Shown: positions 54,146-62,643 of the stretch, in pieces | Numbering within the stretch: position 1 is the stretch's first letter | Layout of the letters: each line of letters begins with the position of its first letter | Assembly: GCF_025362475.1 (NCBI RefSeq) | Contig: NZ_JANYGH010000058.1 | Coordinates: 124,001-188,000, forward strand | Length of the DNA stretch: 64,000 nucleotides | DNA from: Mucilaginibacter sp. | Lineage (GTDB): Bacteria > Bacteroidota > Bacteroidia > Sphingobacteriales > Sphingobacteriaceae | Reading direction: 5' to 3' | Notes under the pieces: model-generated | What the model saw: only the letters and a program-made list of their open reading frames with translations | Told to the model about the DNA's origin: nothing | The model's database searches: none | Made by a program: the position numbers and the translations under genes

Positions 54146-56494
54146 ATGAATAAAAAACTATTGTTTAAACCGCTGCTGTTTTTAACCTGCGGCTTGCCTT
54201 TATGGTCATCGGCGCAAATAAAACCTTTAAAATTATGGTATGATAAACCTGCCGCCCAATGGGAAGAAACCCTTGCACTGGGTAATGGCCGACTGGGGAT
54301 GATGCCCGACGGAGGTGTAAAAAAAGAGATTATTGTATTAAATGACATCACCTTATGGAGTGGCGCGCCGCAGGATGCCAATAATTACGAAGCCTATAAA
54401 AACCTTCCCGAAATTCGTAAACTACTTTTAGAAGGCAAAAACGACAAGGCTCAGGCCATTATTGATAAATCGTTTATATGTAAAGGTCCGGGCTCAGCTG
54501 GAGTTAATTATGGCTGCTACCAAATATTGGGTAATTTGTTGTTGAACTTTAATTACAAAGGCGCAGCGGATAGTGTTGTTCAATATGATAACTACCACCG
54601 CGAACTATCTATAAACAATGCTATTGCCGCAACTACCTATAAAGTTAATGGAGTAACCTATAAAAAAGAATATTTTACCAGTTTTGATGATGATGTGGAT
54701 ATCATTAAAATAACTGCCGATAAACCTGGTATGTTGAATTTCAGCATAGGCATCAACAGGCCTGAAAGGGCCGTTACCACCACTAAAGGCAATACCCTGC
54801 AAATGAATGGCCAACTGGATAACGGTATTAATGGTAAAGGAATGCAATATTTAACACAGGTTAAAGCCCAACTGAAAGACGGGAACATCAGATCAACCAC
54901 CAACGCATTGGAGGTGAAGGATGCTACCGAGGCAATAATTTATATATCTACCGCAACTGATCTTAAAAACCCCACTTATAAAGAAACAGTGCAGCGCCTT
55001 ATGACTGCCGCTATGAAAAAGCCTTATACCTTACAAAAACAACGGCATATTACTAATTTTCAAAAACTGTTTAACCGGGTTAATATCAACCTGGGCGGTA
55101 CAGAGAGCGATCTTTCAACCGATAAAAGGCTTAGCAATTTTCATAAAAACCCATCATCAGATAATAGCTTCCCCGTATTATTTTACCAGTTTGGCCGTTA
55201 CCTGAGCATTTGCAGCACACGTGTAGGTTTGTTACCGCCAAACCTACAGGGCCTTTGGGCCAACCAGTTAGTTACCCCCTGGACAGGAGACTATCACCTG
55301 GATATTAATGTACAAATGAATCATTGGCCGGTAGAGGTATCAAACCTGTCGGAACTTAATTTACCACTTGCCGAACTGGTAAAAGGCATGGTAAAGCCTG
55401 GCGAACGTACAGCCAAAGCCTACTATAATGCAGATGGCTGGGTGGCGCATGTGATCACCAATATATGGGGTTTTACCGAGCCCGGCGAATCGGCATCCTG
55501 GGGCATTACCAAGTGTGGTTCGGGGTGGTTGTGCGATAATTTATGGCAGCACTATGATTTCACCAACGACAAAGCCTATTTAAAAGATATCTACCCCATT
55601 TTAACAGGTGCTGCTAAGTTTTACAACAGCATGCTGATTAACGACCCTAAAACCGATTGGATGGTTACCGCGCCATCGTCATCGCCCGAAAACGGCTTTT
55701 ACCTTCCGGATGGAAGCGGCAACCATGCGAGCATATGTATGGGCCCAACTATCGATAACCAGATCATCAGGGAGCTTTTTAATAATGTGATAACTGCATC
55801 TATAGTACTGGGCAAGGATCCCGAATTAAGGAAAACCCTGCAGGCACAATTAAAAAGGCTGCCTCCTCCGGGTGTGATATCTAAAACAGACGGGCGTATC
55901 CAGGAATGGCTGGAAGATTATAAAGAGATTGAACCGCACCATCGTTGCATATCGCATCTTTATGGGCTGTACCCTGCTGCATTGATCACACCCGAAAGCA
56001 CACCTGACCTTGCCGAGGCCAGCAAAAAAACACTGGAAGCCCGCGGTGATGACGGTCCAAGCTTCTCAATCGCCCATAAAATGCTGTGGTGGGCACGCCT
56101 GCATGATGGTACAAGAGCATACAAGCTATTTAACCAGCTTATTAGTCCAACATTGGCCACTAATATGAATTATGGCGACGGCGGCGGCATTTATCCTAAT
56201 ATGCTATCAGCCGGTCCGCCGTTCCAGATAGACGGAAATTTTGGCGGCACCGCGGCCATTGCCGAAATGCTGATCCAAAGCCATGCCGGTTTTATTGACC
56301 TGCTACCCGCCATCCCCGATAACTGGAAAGCATTCGGCGAAATTAAGGGACTAAAAGCCCGGGGCAATTTCACAGTAAACTTTAAATGGGAAAATGGGAA
56401 GGTGATCAGCTATAAAATTACTTCGGTACAACCACGGTATGTTAACGTGAAGATCAATGGGGTAGTAAGGAAGGTTTTTGCAGCGAAAGCATAA
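54146..56494 (+). CDS. GH95 alpha-L-fucosidase/galactosidase (copy 3)
   Basis: 782-residue GH95 enzyme with a signal peptide (ends SSAQ). It is very close to copy 1 along its whole length, for example WEETLALGNGRLGMMPDGGV and NDITLWSG, so the two arose by recent duplication. The active-site block is HLDINVQMNHWP (384-395), with Asp386 in place of the first asparagine of characterised fucosidases and Asn388 kept. The acid motif is SPENGF and the late Asp lies in FQIDGNFG. It is the only glycosidase of the fucose region on the plus strand, next to the AraC gene, with its own promoter region. Alpha-L-galactosidase activity is a reasonable alternative to fucosidase. Confidence 0.93.
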   Translation: MNKKLLFKPLLFLTCGLPLWSSAQIKPLKLWYDKPAAQWEETLALGNGRLGMMPDGGVKKEIIVLNDITLWSGAPQDANNYEAYKNLPEIRKLLLEGKNDKAQAIIDKSFICKGPGSAGVNYGCYQILGNLLLNFNYKGAADSVVQYDNYHRELSINNAIAATTYKVNGVTYKKEYFTSFDDDVDIIKITADKPGMLNFSIGINRPERAVTTTKGNTLQMNGQLDNGINGKGMQYLTQVKAQLKDGNIRSTTNALEVKDATEAIIYISTATDLKNPTYKETVQRLMTAAMKKPYTLQKQRHITNFQKLFNRVNINLGGTESDLSTDKRLSNFHKNPSSDNSFPVLFYQFGRYLSICSTRVGLLPPNLQGLWANQLVTPWTGDYHLDINVQMNHWPVEVSNLSELNLPLAELVKGMVKPGERTAKAYYNADGWVAHVITNIWGFTEPGESASWGITKCGSGWLCDNLWQHYDFTNDKAYLKDIYPILTGAAKFYNSMLINDPKTDWMVTAPSSSPENGFYLPDGSGNHASICMGPTIDNQIIRELFNNVITASIVLGKDPELRKTLQAQLKRLPPPGVISKTDGRIQEWLEDYKEIEPHHRCISHLYGLYPAALITPESTPDLAEASKKTLEARGDDGPSFSIAHKMLWWARLHDGTRAYKLFNQLISPTLATNMNYGDGGGIYPNMLSAGPPFQIDGNFGGTAAIAEMLIQSHAGFIDLLPAIPDNWKAFGEIKGLKARGNFTVNFKWENGKVISYKITSVQPRYVNVKINGVVRKVFAAKA

Positions 56495-56575
56495 GGAACC
56501 GCGGTTTTAAACCAGCAAGGAATTTATTTGCCCAAACAAAACCGGTTACCGCAGCATTTTATAATAAATACAATT

Positions 56576-57292
56576 ATGAATTGGCACATCGGCTGTTCGG
56601 GATTTCATTATAAGGATTGGAAAGGCAGATTTTACCCTGAGGACCTGCCCCAGCGTAAGTGGTTTGATTATTATTGTGAGCATTTTAAAACACTGGAACT
56701 TAATGTTACTTTTTACCGTTTCCCGCAGCTTTCCTTTTTGCAGAACTGGTACACCAAAAGCCCGGCTGATTTCAGGTTTGCGGTAAAGGCGCCAAGGGCC
56801 ATAACTCACTATAAAAAATTCGTAGAAGCTGCAGATCTGATCAGCAGCTTCTACGATACCATCAATAATGGTCTGCAGGAAAAGCTTGGCCCTGTATTAT
56901 TTCAGTTGCCACCAAGCTATAACTATACCGAGGAAAGGCTTGACGGGATAATCAGCAGCCTTAATCCGACATTTAAAAATATAGTAGAGATGCGCCACGC
57001 AAGCTGGTGGAACGCCGATGTTTACCAAAGCCTTCGTAAACATAATATCAGCTTTTCCGGTATGAGTCACCCTAACTTACCAGATGATGTGATAAAAAAT
57101 ACGCCGGTTATATATTATCGTTTTCATGGAGTTCCCAACTTATATCGGTCGCCATATTCCATGGAATTCCTGCAAAAAGTGATCGACGCAGTACAGCACG
57201 ATATAGATATAAAAGAAGCCTGGTTTTACTTTAATAACGATTATGATGCCGTTGGCGTGAAAAACGCGAAAGAAATGATCAGTTTAATTTAG
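56576..57292 (+). CDS. DUF72 family TIM-barrel protein
   Basis: 238-residue DUF72 protein. It starts with the hallmark NWHIGCSGFHYKDWKGRFYP. Further conserved blocks are TLELNVTFYRFP, FRFAVKAPRAITH, LGPVLFQLPPSY, EMRHASWW, YYRFHGVP and WFYFNND. The biochemical function of the family is not established. The open frame extends back to a TTG at 56528, but the ATG at 56576 places the hallmark at residue 2 as in relatives. It lies 81 bp after GH95 on the same strand and may be read through from it, although its role is probably unrelated. Confidence 0.9.
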   Translation: MNWHIGCSGFHYKDWKGRFYPEDLPQRKWFDYYCEHFKTLELNVTFYRFPQLSFLQNWYTKSPADFRFAVKAPRAITHYKKFVEAADLISSFYDTINNGLQEKLGPVLFQLPPSYNYTEERLDGIISSLNPTFKNIVEMRHASWWNADVYQSLRKHNISFSGMSHPNLPDDVIKNTPVIYYRFHGVPNLYRSPYSMEFLQKVIDAVQHDIDIKEAWFYFNNDYDAVGVKNAKEMISLI

Positions 57293-57310
57293 CAGGTTAG
57301 AAACAAAAAA

Positions 57311-57329
57311 AGACGCAAATGATGCGTCT
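57311..57329. terminator. Terminator between convergent genes
   Basis: A seven-base-pair stem AGACGCA/TGCGTCT with a five-base loop. In the minus direction it is followed by TTTTTTTGTTTC, a good U-tract for the lipoprotein gene that ends at 57354. In the plus direction CCTTTAATTT is weaker, but may also end the DUF72 transcript. Confidence 0.7.
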
Positions 57330-57353
57330 CCTTTAATTTCAATTTAAATCGGG

Positions 57354-58112
57354 TTAATCCCTATGCCGCCTATGCTTTTTCTTTTTACTTGATTTAGATG
57401 AAGAGCTTTTCTTTTCAGATTTGGAAGTGCTTGGTTTGGTTTCAGCAGGTTTGGCAGCCATACTCTCCGTAGCTTTTGAAGCCACGGATGTTGAATCCTT
57501 GCTCAATTGCTTAACTGTGAACTCATTTCTGCTTAAGCCGTATTCCAACTGGCGTTTGGCACCGGTTAATTTGGCTTGTTTGCCGGTACCATCATATATC
57601 GGAAACTCGCGGATCAGTTTACCATCGCGGATATAAAAATTATCATCGCCGCGATAGCCCTTGCGCTGAGATGAATTCAGCCTGGGGAAATCCAGTTTAT
57701 TAGCTTTGTTATCATTAAACTCAAACGCGTAGATACTGGTATGATTGATGGTATCTTTTGATTTTGCCTGTATCAATATCTCGGGATTACCATCCACGTC
57801 CATATCAGCATTATAAACATCAATAATATTACCATCCAGATCGCCGGTAGTGGTGGTATACTTTATAGCCGATGAATCTGAATGCAGGATCAAAAATGCC
57901 CCGGCCTCCTGCGAGCCACGCCCCCAGCTAAATACATCATAGCTCTGTCCCGGCGATACCTCTATCATTTTATGGTAGCGGAACGGGCCCATCAATTGTG
58001 TCGCTTTAGAAGCCGGCTGTACACTTGTTGTTTTGGTTTGGTTACCGCCACAACTTGTTATGGCCGCGGCCGCAGCTATTAAAAAAGTTATATAATAAAG
58101 TCTCCTGATCAT
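57354..58112 (-). CDS. Lipoprotein with polybasic C-terminal tail, unknown function
   Basis: 252 residues. The lipobox is AITSC (Cys21), so it is a lipoprotein. The middle part (about 40-190) has beta-rich blocks such as VDGNPEILIQAKSKDTINHT that resemble FG-GAP or VCBS-type propeller strands, and GRELIREFPIYDGTG-like strands that I cannot name further. The last 40 residues are Ser/Lys-rich and end in a strongly basic run (KKKKHRRHRD). Such a tail could bind anionic cell-surface polymers or nucleic acid. It lies 18 bp after the GH20 gene on the same strand, so the two are probably co-transcribed. Confidence 0.75.
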   Translation of the reverse strand: MIRRLYYITFLIAAAAAITSCGGNQTKTTSVQPASKATQLMGPFRYHKMIEVSPGQSYDVFSWGRGSQEAGAFLILHSDSSAIKYTTTTGDLDGNIIDVYNADMDVDGNPEILIQAKSKDTINHTSIYAFEFNDNKANKLDFPRLNSSQRKGYRGDDNFYIRDGKLIREFPIYDGTGKQAKLTGAKRQLEYGLSRNEFTVKQLSKDSTSVASKATESMAAKPAETKPSTSKSEKKSSSSKSSKKKKHRRHRD

Positions 58113-58130
58113 TACTTGTATATAGTTCTG

Positions 58131-60437
58131 TTAATTTCTCAGTACTTCGGGCGTTAATTCGGCAGCTGTTTTACCGGGTGCAGATATAAATACTTTTAAA
58201 GTATTGTTTCCACCGGCATCTACATATTTTAAAGTGAAACGGTGATACCCTTTCAATAAAGGCGCAGCACCAAATTGTTCGTTTATCGCATGCTTACCAT
58301 CATTATCAACAACTACCTGGTCATCAATTAATAAAACAGATCCATTGGCTGATAGTATAGAGAAGCCATAATTCCCATCAGCCTCAATATTAATAAATCC
58401 ATTGTAAATTACACCAAACTTTCCTTTACTTTTCCTAAAATCTGCTGTATTAAAGGTTTTAATTACACCGCTATCGGCAACAGGTAAATTAACCAGTTGA
58501 CTGGTACTAGAAAATGCACCTGCAAATAATTGGAACTTTAGGCCGGGGATATCGCTTGTATTGTTAACGGGTGCAAAAGGCGCTTTATTATAAACCAGTG
58601 TACGGGTAACATTGCTCCGTTTACCAGATGGGGTAATTACTAAGGTCTGCAGTTCGCGATATTGATCAATGGGTACATTGTAGGTCATAGGCACATGATA
58701 CTCCAGGTCGGTTTCGCGAGGGGTATACCCATCAATGGTATAGTATACTTTAGCACCATCAACCGGCGATTTCAGGTTTACAGTTAACTGACTGCCTATC
58801 ATCACGGTATCTTTAGCTCCTATAGCCACCGGAACATGGTAATTTAAACTATTCCTATCCAACCAGGCCAGGTGCGATGGCAGACGTGTTTCTGAAAAAT
58901 CTTTAAAGTTTTTATTTGCCAGTGGCGACCATGCTATTTCCGATAGCGCCATCAATCGCGGCAACAGCATAAACTCCACTTTGGCATCGGTTGCTACATA
59001 CTCCGTCCACAGGTTAGCCTGCACGCCCATAATGTATGTCTTTTGTTCGGGAGTTAAAGCTTCCGGCGTTGGGTCATAGCTGTAGATTTTGGATAAAGGC
59101 TCATTACCGCCGATACTCAATGGTTCCTGGCTGGGTTTACCCTGCCCATGGTCGATATACAAGCCGTGGCTGCCAGGCGTCATCACCACATTATGTTTTT
59201 GCTGTGCAGCAGCTATGCCTCCTTCTTCCCCGCGCCAGCTCATTACGGCAGCGTTTGGTGCAAGGCCTCCTTCTAATATTTCGTCCCAGCCAATAATGTT
59301 GCGGCCTTTGGAATTTACAAATTTCTCAACTCTTTGAATAAAATAGCTTTGCAGCTCGTTCTCATCTTTTAGCTTTAATTTTTTAATAAGCTGCTGGCAG
59401 AATTTTGAATTTTTCCATGCGTCCTTAGGTGCCTCATCCCCTCCTATGTGAATATATTTACTTGGAAACAGCGCCATTACCTCTGTAAGCACATCCTCTA
59501 TAAATGCAAAGGTTTTATCAGACGGGCAGTAGATATCTTTAAATACGCCCCACGTTTCCGCCGGTTTATAGGTTTTGCCCGGATCACAGCTCAATTCCGG
59601 ATAGGCGGCCAAAGCTGCCTGTGAGTGGCCTGGCATTTCAATCTCGGGCACAATGTTAATATATCTTTCTGATGCATATTTCACCACATCACGAATTTGA
59701 TCCTGGGTATAAAAACCACCATACGGCGTACCATCAAACTGTTGCGGTGTTTTATCGCGGTAACCTCCTATTAAGGTTTGAGCACGCATACTGCTAATCT
59801 GTGTTAACTTAGGGTATTTCTTGATCTCGATACGCCAGCCCTGATCTTCGGTTAAATGCCAGTGAAAATTATTAAGCTTATAGGCTGCTAACAGGTCGAT
59901 ATATTTTTTAACCATCTCCACTGAGAAAAAATGGCGACCAACATCAAGCATAGCTCCGCGGTAACCAAAACGAGGATAATCCTCCACCTGCACACATGGC
60001 AATTTAGCGGTGGCAGCCCTTGCGGCAGGGAACAACTGTATCAGGGTTTGTACACCATAAAACAAGCCTGCTCCATTACCTGCAACTGTAATTTGCTGCG
60101 GGGTAATGGTTAAGCGGTATCCTTCAGCGGGTAAATTATCGGTACCGGCAGATGTTAATGTAATTACGTTTGAAGCGGTACCAGCTCCCTTTAATACTAT
60201 TGATTTATTGTATGCCTGGCTATTGGCCAGGTAATCTTTAAAAAACAGCACCGCTTTGTTAGATGGTGAATCGGCCTGAATACTGGTTTCCTTGCTTAGC
60301 ACAAAGCTGCCGGGTACCTTTTTAAGTGATACAGGTGCCGGGATGATACCTGCATAAGGGTCAGTATCCTGCGCGTTAACAACAATAGTAAATGATGTAA
60401 GCAATGCAAACAACATTAAGGTAGCTTTTTTTAACAT
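58131..60437 (-). CDS. GH20 beta-N-acetylhexosaminidase with C-terminal PA14 domain
   Basis: 768-residue exo-hexosaminidase that removes beta-linked GlcNAc or GalNAc by substrate-assisted catalysis. The signal peptide ends NAQ. A GH20b domain (about 28-150) precedes the barrel, with blocks YRGAMLDVGRHF (159-170), NNFHWHLTEDQGWRIEI (189-205), VPEIEMPGHSQAAL and the catalytic pair Asp334-Glu335 in HIGGDEAPKDAW. A chitobiase-type/FN3 module follows (about 560-620). The PA14 domain (about 630-765; GFINIEADGNYGFSILSANG) may bind glycan. It is first in an operon with the basic-tailed lipoprotein. Confidence 0.94.
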   Translation of the reverse strand: MLKKATLMLFALLTSFTIVVNAQDTDPYAGIIPAPVSLKKVPGSFVLSKETSIQADSPSNKAVLFFKDYLANSQAYNKSIVLKGAGTASNVITLTSAGTDNLPAEGYRLTITPQQITVAGNGAGLFYGVQTLIQLFPAARAATAKLPCVQVEDYPRFGYRGAMLDVGRHFFSVEMVKKYIDLLAAYKLNNFHWHLTEDQGWRIEIKKYPKLTQISSMRAQTLIGGYRDKTPQQFDGTPYGGFYTQDQIRDVVKYASERYINIVPEIEMPGHSQAALAAYPELSCDPGKTYKPAETWGVFKDIYCPSDKTFAFIEDVLTEVMALFPSKYIHIGGDEAPKDAWKNSKFCQQLIKKLKLKDENELQSYFIQRVEKFVNSKGRNIIGWDEILEGGLAPNAAVMSWRGEEGGIAAAQQKHNVVMTPGSHGLYIDHGQGKPSQEPLSIGGNEPLSKIYSYDPTPEALTPEQKTYIMGVQANLWTEYVATDAKVEFMLLPRLMALSEIAWSPLANKNFKDFSETRLPSHLAWLDRNSLNYHVPVAIGAKDTVMIGSQLTVNLKSPVDGAKVYYTIDGYTPRETDLEYHVPMTYNVPIDQYRELQTLVITPSGKRSNVTRTLVYNKAPFAPVNNTSDIPGLKFQLFAGAFSSTSQLVNLPVADSGVIKTFNTADFRKSKGKFGVIYNGFINIEADGNYGFSILSANGSVLLIDDQVVVDNDGKHAINEQFGAAPLLKGYHRFTLKYVDAGGNNTLKVFISAPGKTAAELTPEVLRN

Positions 60438-60590
60438 ATTTATTATGAGGTTGGTACTAAGTGGTGAATATAGAAGTTTTTAAAAAAATACAAGAAGTTT
60501 TTGATTGTAACAAAAGTATAGCGGTTGCCAAATAATATCAGCCTTCCGCCTTTGCGTTACTGCGTGTATACAGAACTGAACTTAAAACAA

Positions 60591-60620
60591 AAAAGGCCAT
60601 TTGTTACCAAATGACCTTTT
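60591..60620 (-). terminator. Terminator of trxB
   Basis: A 12-bp stem (60591-60602 with 60609-60620) and a six-base loop. One pair is C.A on the plus strand but G.U on the minus strand, so it folds fully only in the trxB transcript. It lies 48 bp after the trxB stop and is followed by CCTTTTTTGTTTTAAG in the minus direction. Confidence 0.8.
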
Positions 60621-60667
60621 TAATATCTATAAAAGCCCCCTTATTAGAAGAGGTTTTGAACGAAACT

Positions 60668-61624
60668 TTATGCTGTTACCACATGCTCTTTAGCTGCCAG
60701 GTAACGCTCAGCATCAATGGCCGCCATACAACCTGTACCTGCTGCTGTAACTGCCTGGCGATAGATGTGATCCTGTGCATCGCCGCAGCAAAATACACCT
60801 TCTACATTGGTTTCTGTTGAACCGGGATGGGTAATAATGTAACCGGTTTCGTCCATATGTAACCAGCCTTTAAAAATATCGGTGTTAGGGTGGTGACCTA
60901 TCGCCACAAAAAACCCACTAACATCTAAATCCTTTTCTACGTTGGTTGCGTTATTAATTACTTTAACTCCGGTAACACTTTGTCCGTCGCCAAGAATCTC
61001 TTTGGTTTCGGTATTGTATAATATCTCGATGTTAGGTGTGTTCTTTACCCGGTGAACCATTGCTTTTGAAGCACGGAACTCGTCACGGCGAACAATCATA
61101 TATACTTTACGGCAAAGTTTAGCCAGGTAAGTAGCTTCTTCTGCGGCAGTATCACCCGCGCCAACTATGGCTACATCCTGTCCTTTAAAAAAGAAGCCAT
61201 CGCAAACCGCACAGGCCGAAACACCAAAGCCACTGTATTTTTGCTCAGATGGTAAACCCAGCCATTTTGCTGATGCACCGGTTGAAATAATAACGGTATC
61301 AGCCAATATTGTTTTCACTTCATCAACCACAACTTTATGCGGCAGACTGGTAAAATCAACAGAGCTTACATAACCAAAACGAATTTCGGTACCCAGGCGC
61401 TCGGCTTGTTTACGGAAATCTTCCATCATTTCGGGGCCCATGATACCTTCAGGGTAACCTGGGAAATTTTCCACATCGGTAGTTTGGGTAAGTTGTCCTC
61501 CGGCTAATAAACCAGTATACATTACTGGTTTAAGATCGGCCCTTGAGGCATATATTGCGGCGGTATATCCTGCCGGGCCCGAACCAATGATCAGGCATTT
61601 TACGTGTTCTAATTCTTGAGTCAT
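60668..61624 (-). CDS. trxB: Thioredoxin-disulfide reductase
   Basis: NADPH-dependent flavoprotein that reduces thioredoxin in the cytoplasm. The FAD site is IIGSGPAGYTAAIYASRA (12-29), the redox-active disulfide is Cys138/Cys141 in SACAVCDGFFF, and the NADPH site is VAIVGAGDTAAEEATYLA. The end GVFCCGDAQDHIYRQAVTAA is typical. The length of 318 is standard. It is a single-gene unit between GH20 and the TonB-C protein, with its own terminator. Confidence 0.97.
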   Translation of the reverse strand: MTQELEHVKCLIIGSGPAGYTAAIYASRADLKPVMYTGLLAGGQLTQTTDVENFPGYPEGIMGPEMMEDFRKQAERLGTEIRFGYVSSVDFTSLPHKVVVDEVKTILADTVIISTGASAKWLGLPSEQKYSGFGVSACAVCDGFFFKGQDVAIVGAGDTAAEEATYLAKLCRKVYMIVRRDEFRASKAMVHRVKNTPNIEILYNTETKEILGDGQSVTGVKVINNATNVEKDLDVSGFFVAIGHHPNTDIFKGWLHMDETGYIITHPGSTETNVEGVFCCGDAQDHIYRQAVTAAGTGCMAAIDAERYLAAKEHVVTA

Positions 61625-61719
61625 TCTTTAAAAATGTATGCGAATTTACAAAAAAAGTCAATTGAATGGGTCAGTGACAGGTAAACAATTTAACTCACAG
61701 TCCCAATCCTGAGGGCCTA

Positions 61720-62616
61720 TCAATTCATTATATCCACAATCCTCACCATATCCACTATATTAATAGTAAACCTGTAGGTTGACTCTATCTTTTCACCTTT
61801 GTATTCCGCCGGTTTCCATTTTGGCGATTCCATAAATGCTTTTACTAAAAGTTCATCAAAATCAATATCAACCGTCTGATCTACTTTTACATCGGTAACA
61901 ATCCCTTTTTCGCTAATTTTTAAATTAAGAACAAGTGTACCGGCGTGGTCAGGAGTTTTAAAAAGGGGTGCTTTGCGCTTTAAATAGGTGTACAGATCAA
62001 ATGGCATTACGGCGCTTTTAAAATCACTAACCGCGTTAACATGACTGATCATTTTTCCCTTTTTATAAGTATCCGTATAAAGTTCGGCACCTTCGGGCGT
62101 TTTCATACGCCATTCGCCGCTTTTTTTTCCGTTTACGTAATTCCCCTCCAACAAAACAGCGCCGGTGGTTGGTTCAAAAGTTTGGCTTAAGCCATTTGCT
62201 ATATCGTCTTTATAAGTTTTAAGGTATTGTTTTTTTCCATTCAAAAACTCATACCACTCGCCGGTTTTCTTTCCGTTTAAAAAGTAACCACTGGCTTTAA
62301 CATGATTCAATGTATCTCCCTGTATATCAAAACCATTTAGCGGCGTCCGCTTTTCATAGGATATATATTTGCCGGTAGGTATGCTTAACTTTTCGTCTTT
62401 ATAAAATGCCGAGCTGAGGATGGTATCGCGCATATCAAACTCCTTCACCATCCAGGCCGAATCGTCAAACTTTTTTATAACCATGTATGAATTGGCTAAT
62501 ATCTTGTTATCAACCCTGTTGCCGGCTTTATCTATAAACATTAAATAAGGTTGCTGGGCACTTGCATTGAGCGAGATAAACAGGCCAAGAATGGCCATTT
62601 TAAAAAATTTCAACAT
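61720..62616 (-). CDS. MORN-repeat protein with TonB C-terminal-like domain
   Basis: 298 residues with a signal peptide (ends SAQQ). Residues about 105-185 hold three or four antitoxin/MORN-like repeats (YFLNGKKTGEWYEFLNGKKQ, LEGNYVNGKKSGEW). The C-terminal 75 residues (LVLNLKISEKGIVTDVKVDQ, then KWKPAEYKGEKIESTYRFTI) resemble the TonB C-terminal domain, but the protein lacks the usual membrane anchor followed by a Pro-rich span. The ATG at 62616 is preferred over 62637 because the signal peptide then starts directly. It lies 27 bp after the dipeptidase gene and may form an operon with it. Function is unknown; similar proteins are periplasmic. Confidence 0.8.
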   Translation of the reverse strand: MLKFFKMAILGLFISLNASAQQPYLMFIDKAGNRVDNKILANSYMVIKKFDDSAWMVKEFDMRDTILSSAFYKDEKLSIPTGKYISYEKRTPLNGFDIQGDTLNHVKASGYFLNGKKTGEWYEFLNGKKQYLKTYKDDIANGLSQTFEPTTGAVLLEGNYVNGKKSGEWRMKTPEGAELYTDTYKKGKMISHVNAVSDFKSAVMPFDLYTYLKRKAPLFKTPDHAGTLVLNLKISEKGIVTDVKVDQTVDIDFDELLVKAFMESPKWKPAEYKGEKIESTYRFTINIVDMVRIVDIMN

Positions 62617-62643
62617 GATAAAGTAAGTTTGGGTCAAATATAA

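Noticed and set aside
24955..57292. Xyloglucan utilisation locus
   Set aside because: Fucosidases and galactosidases would fit, but no GH5, GH9, GH74 or GH31-type backbone or xylosidase enzyme is present.
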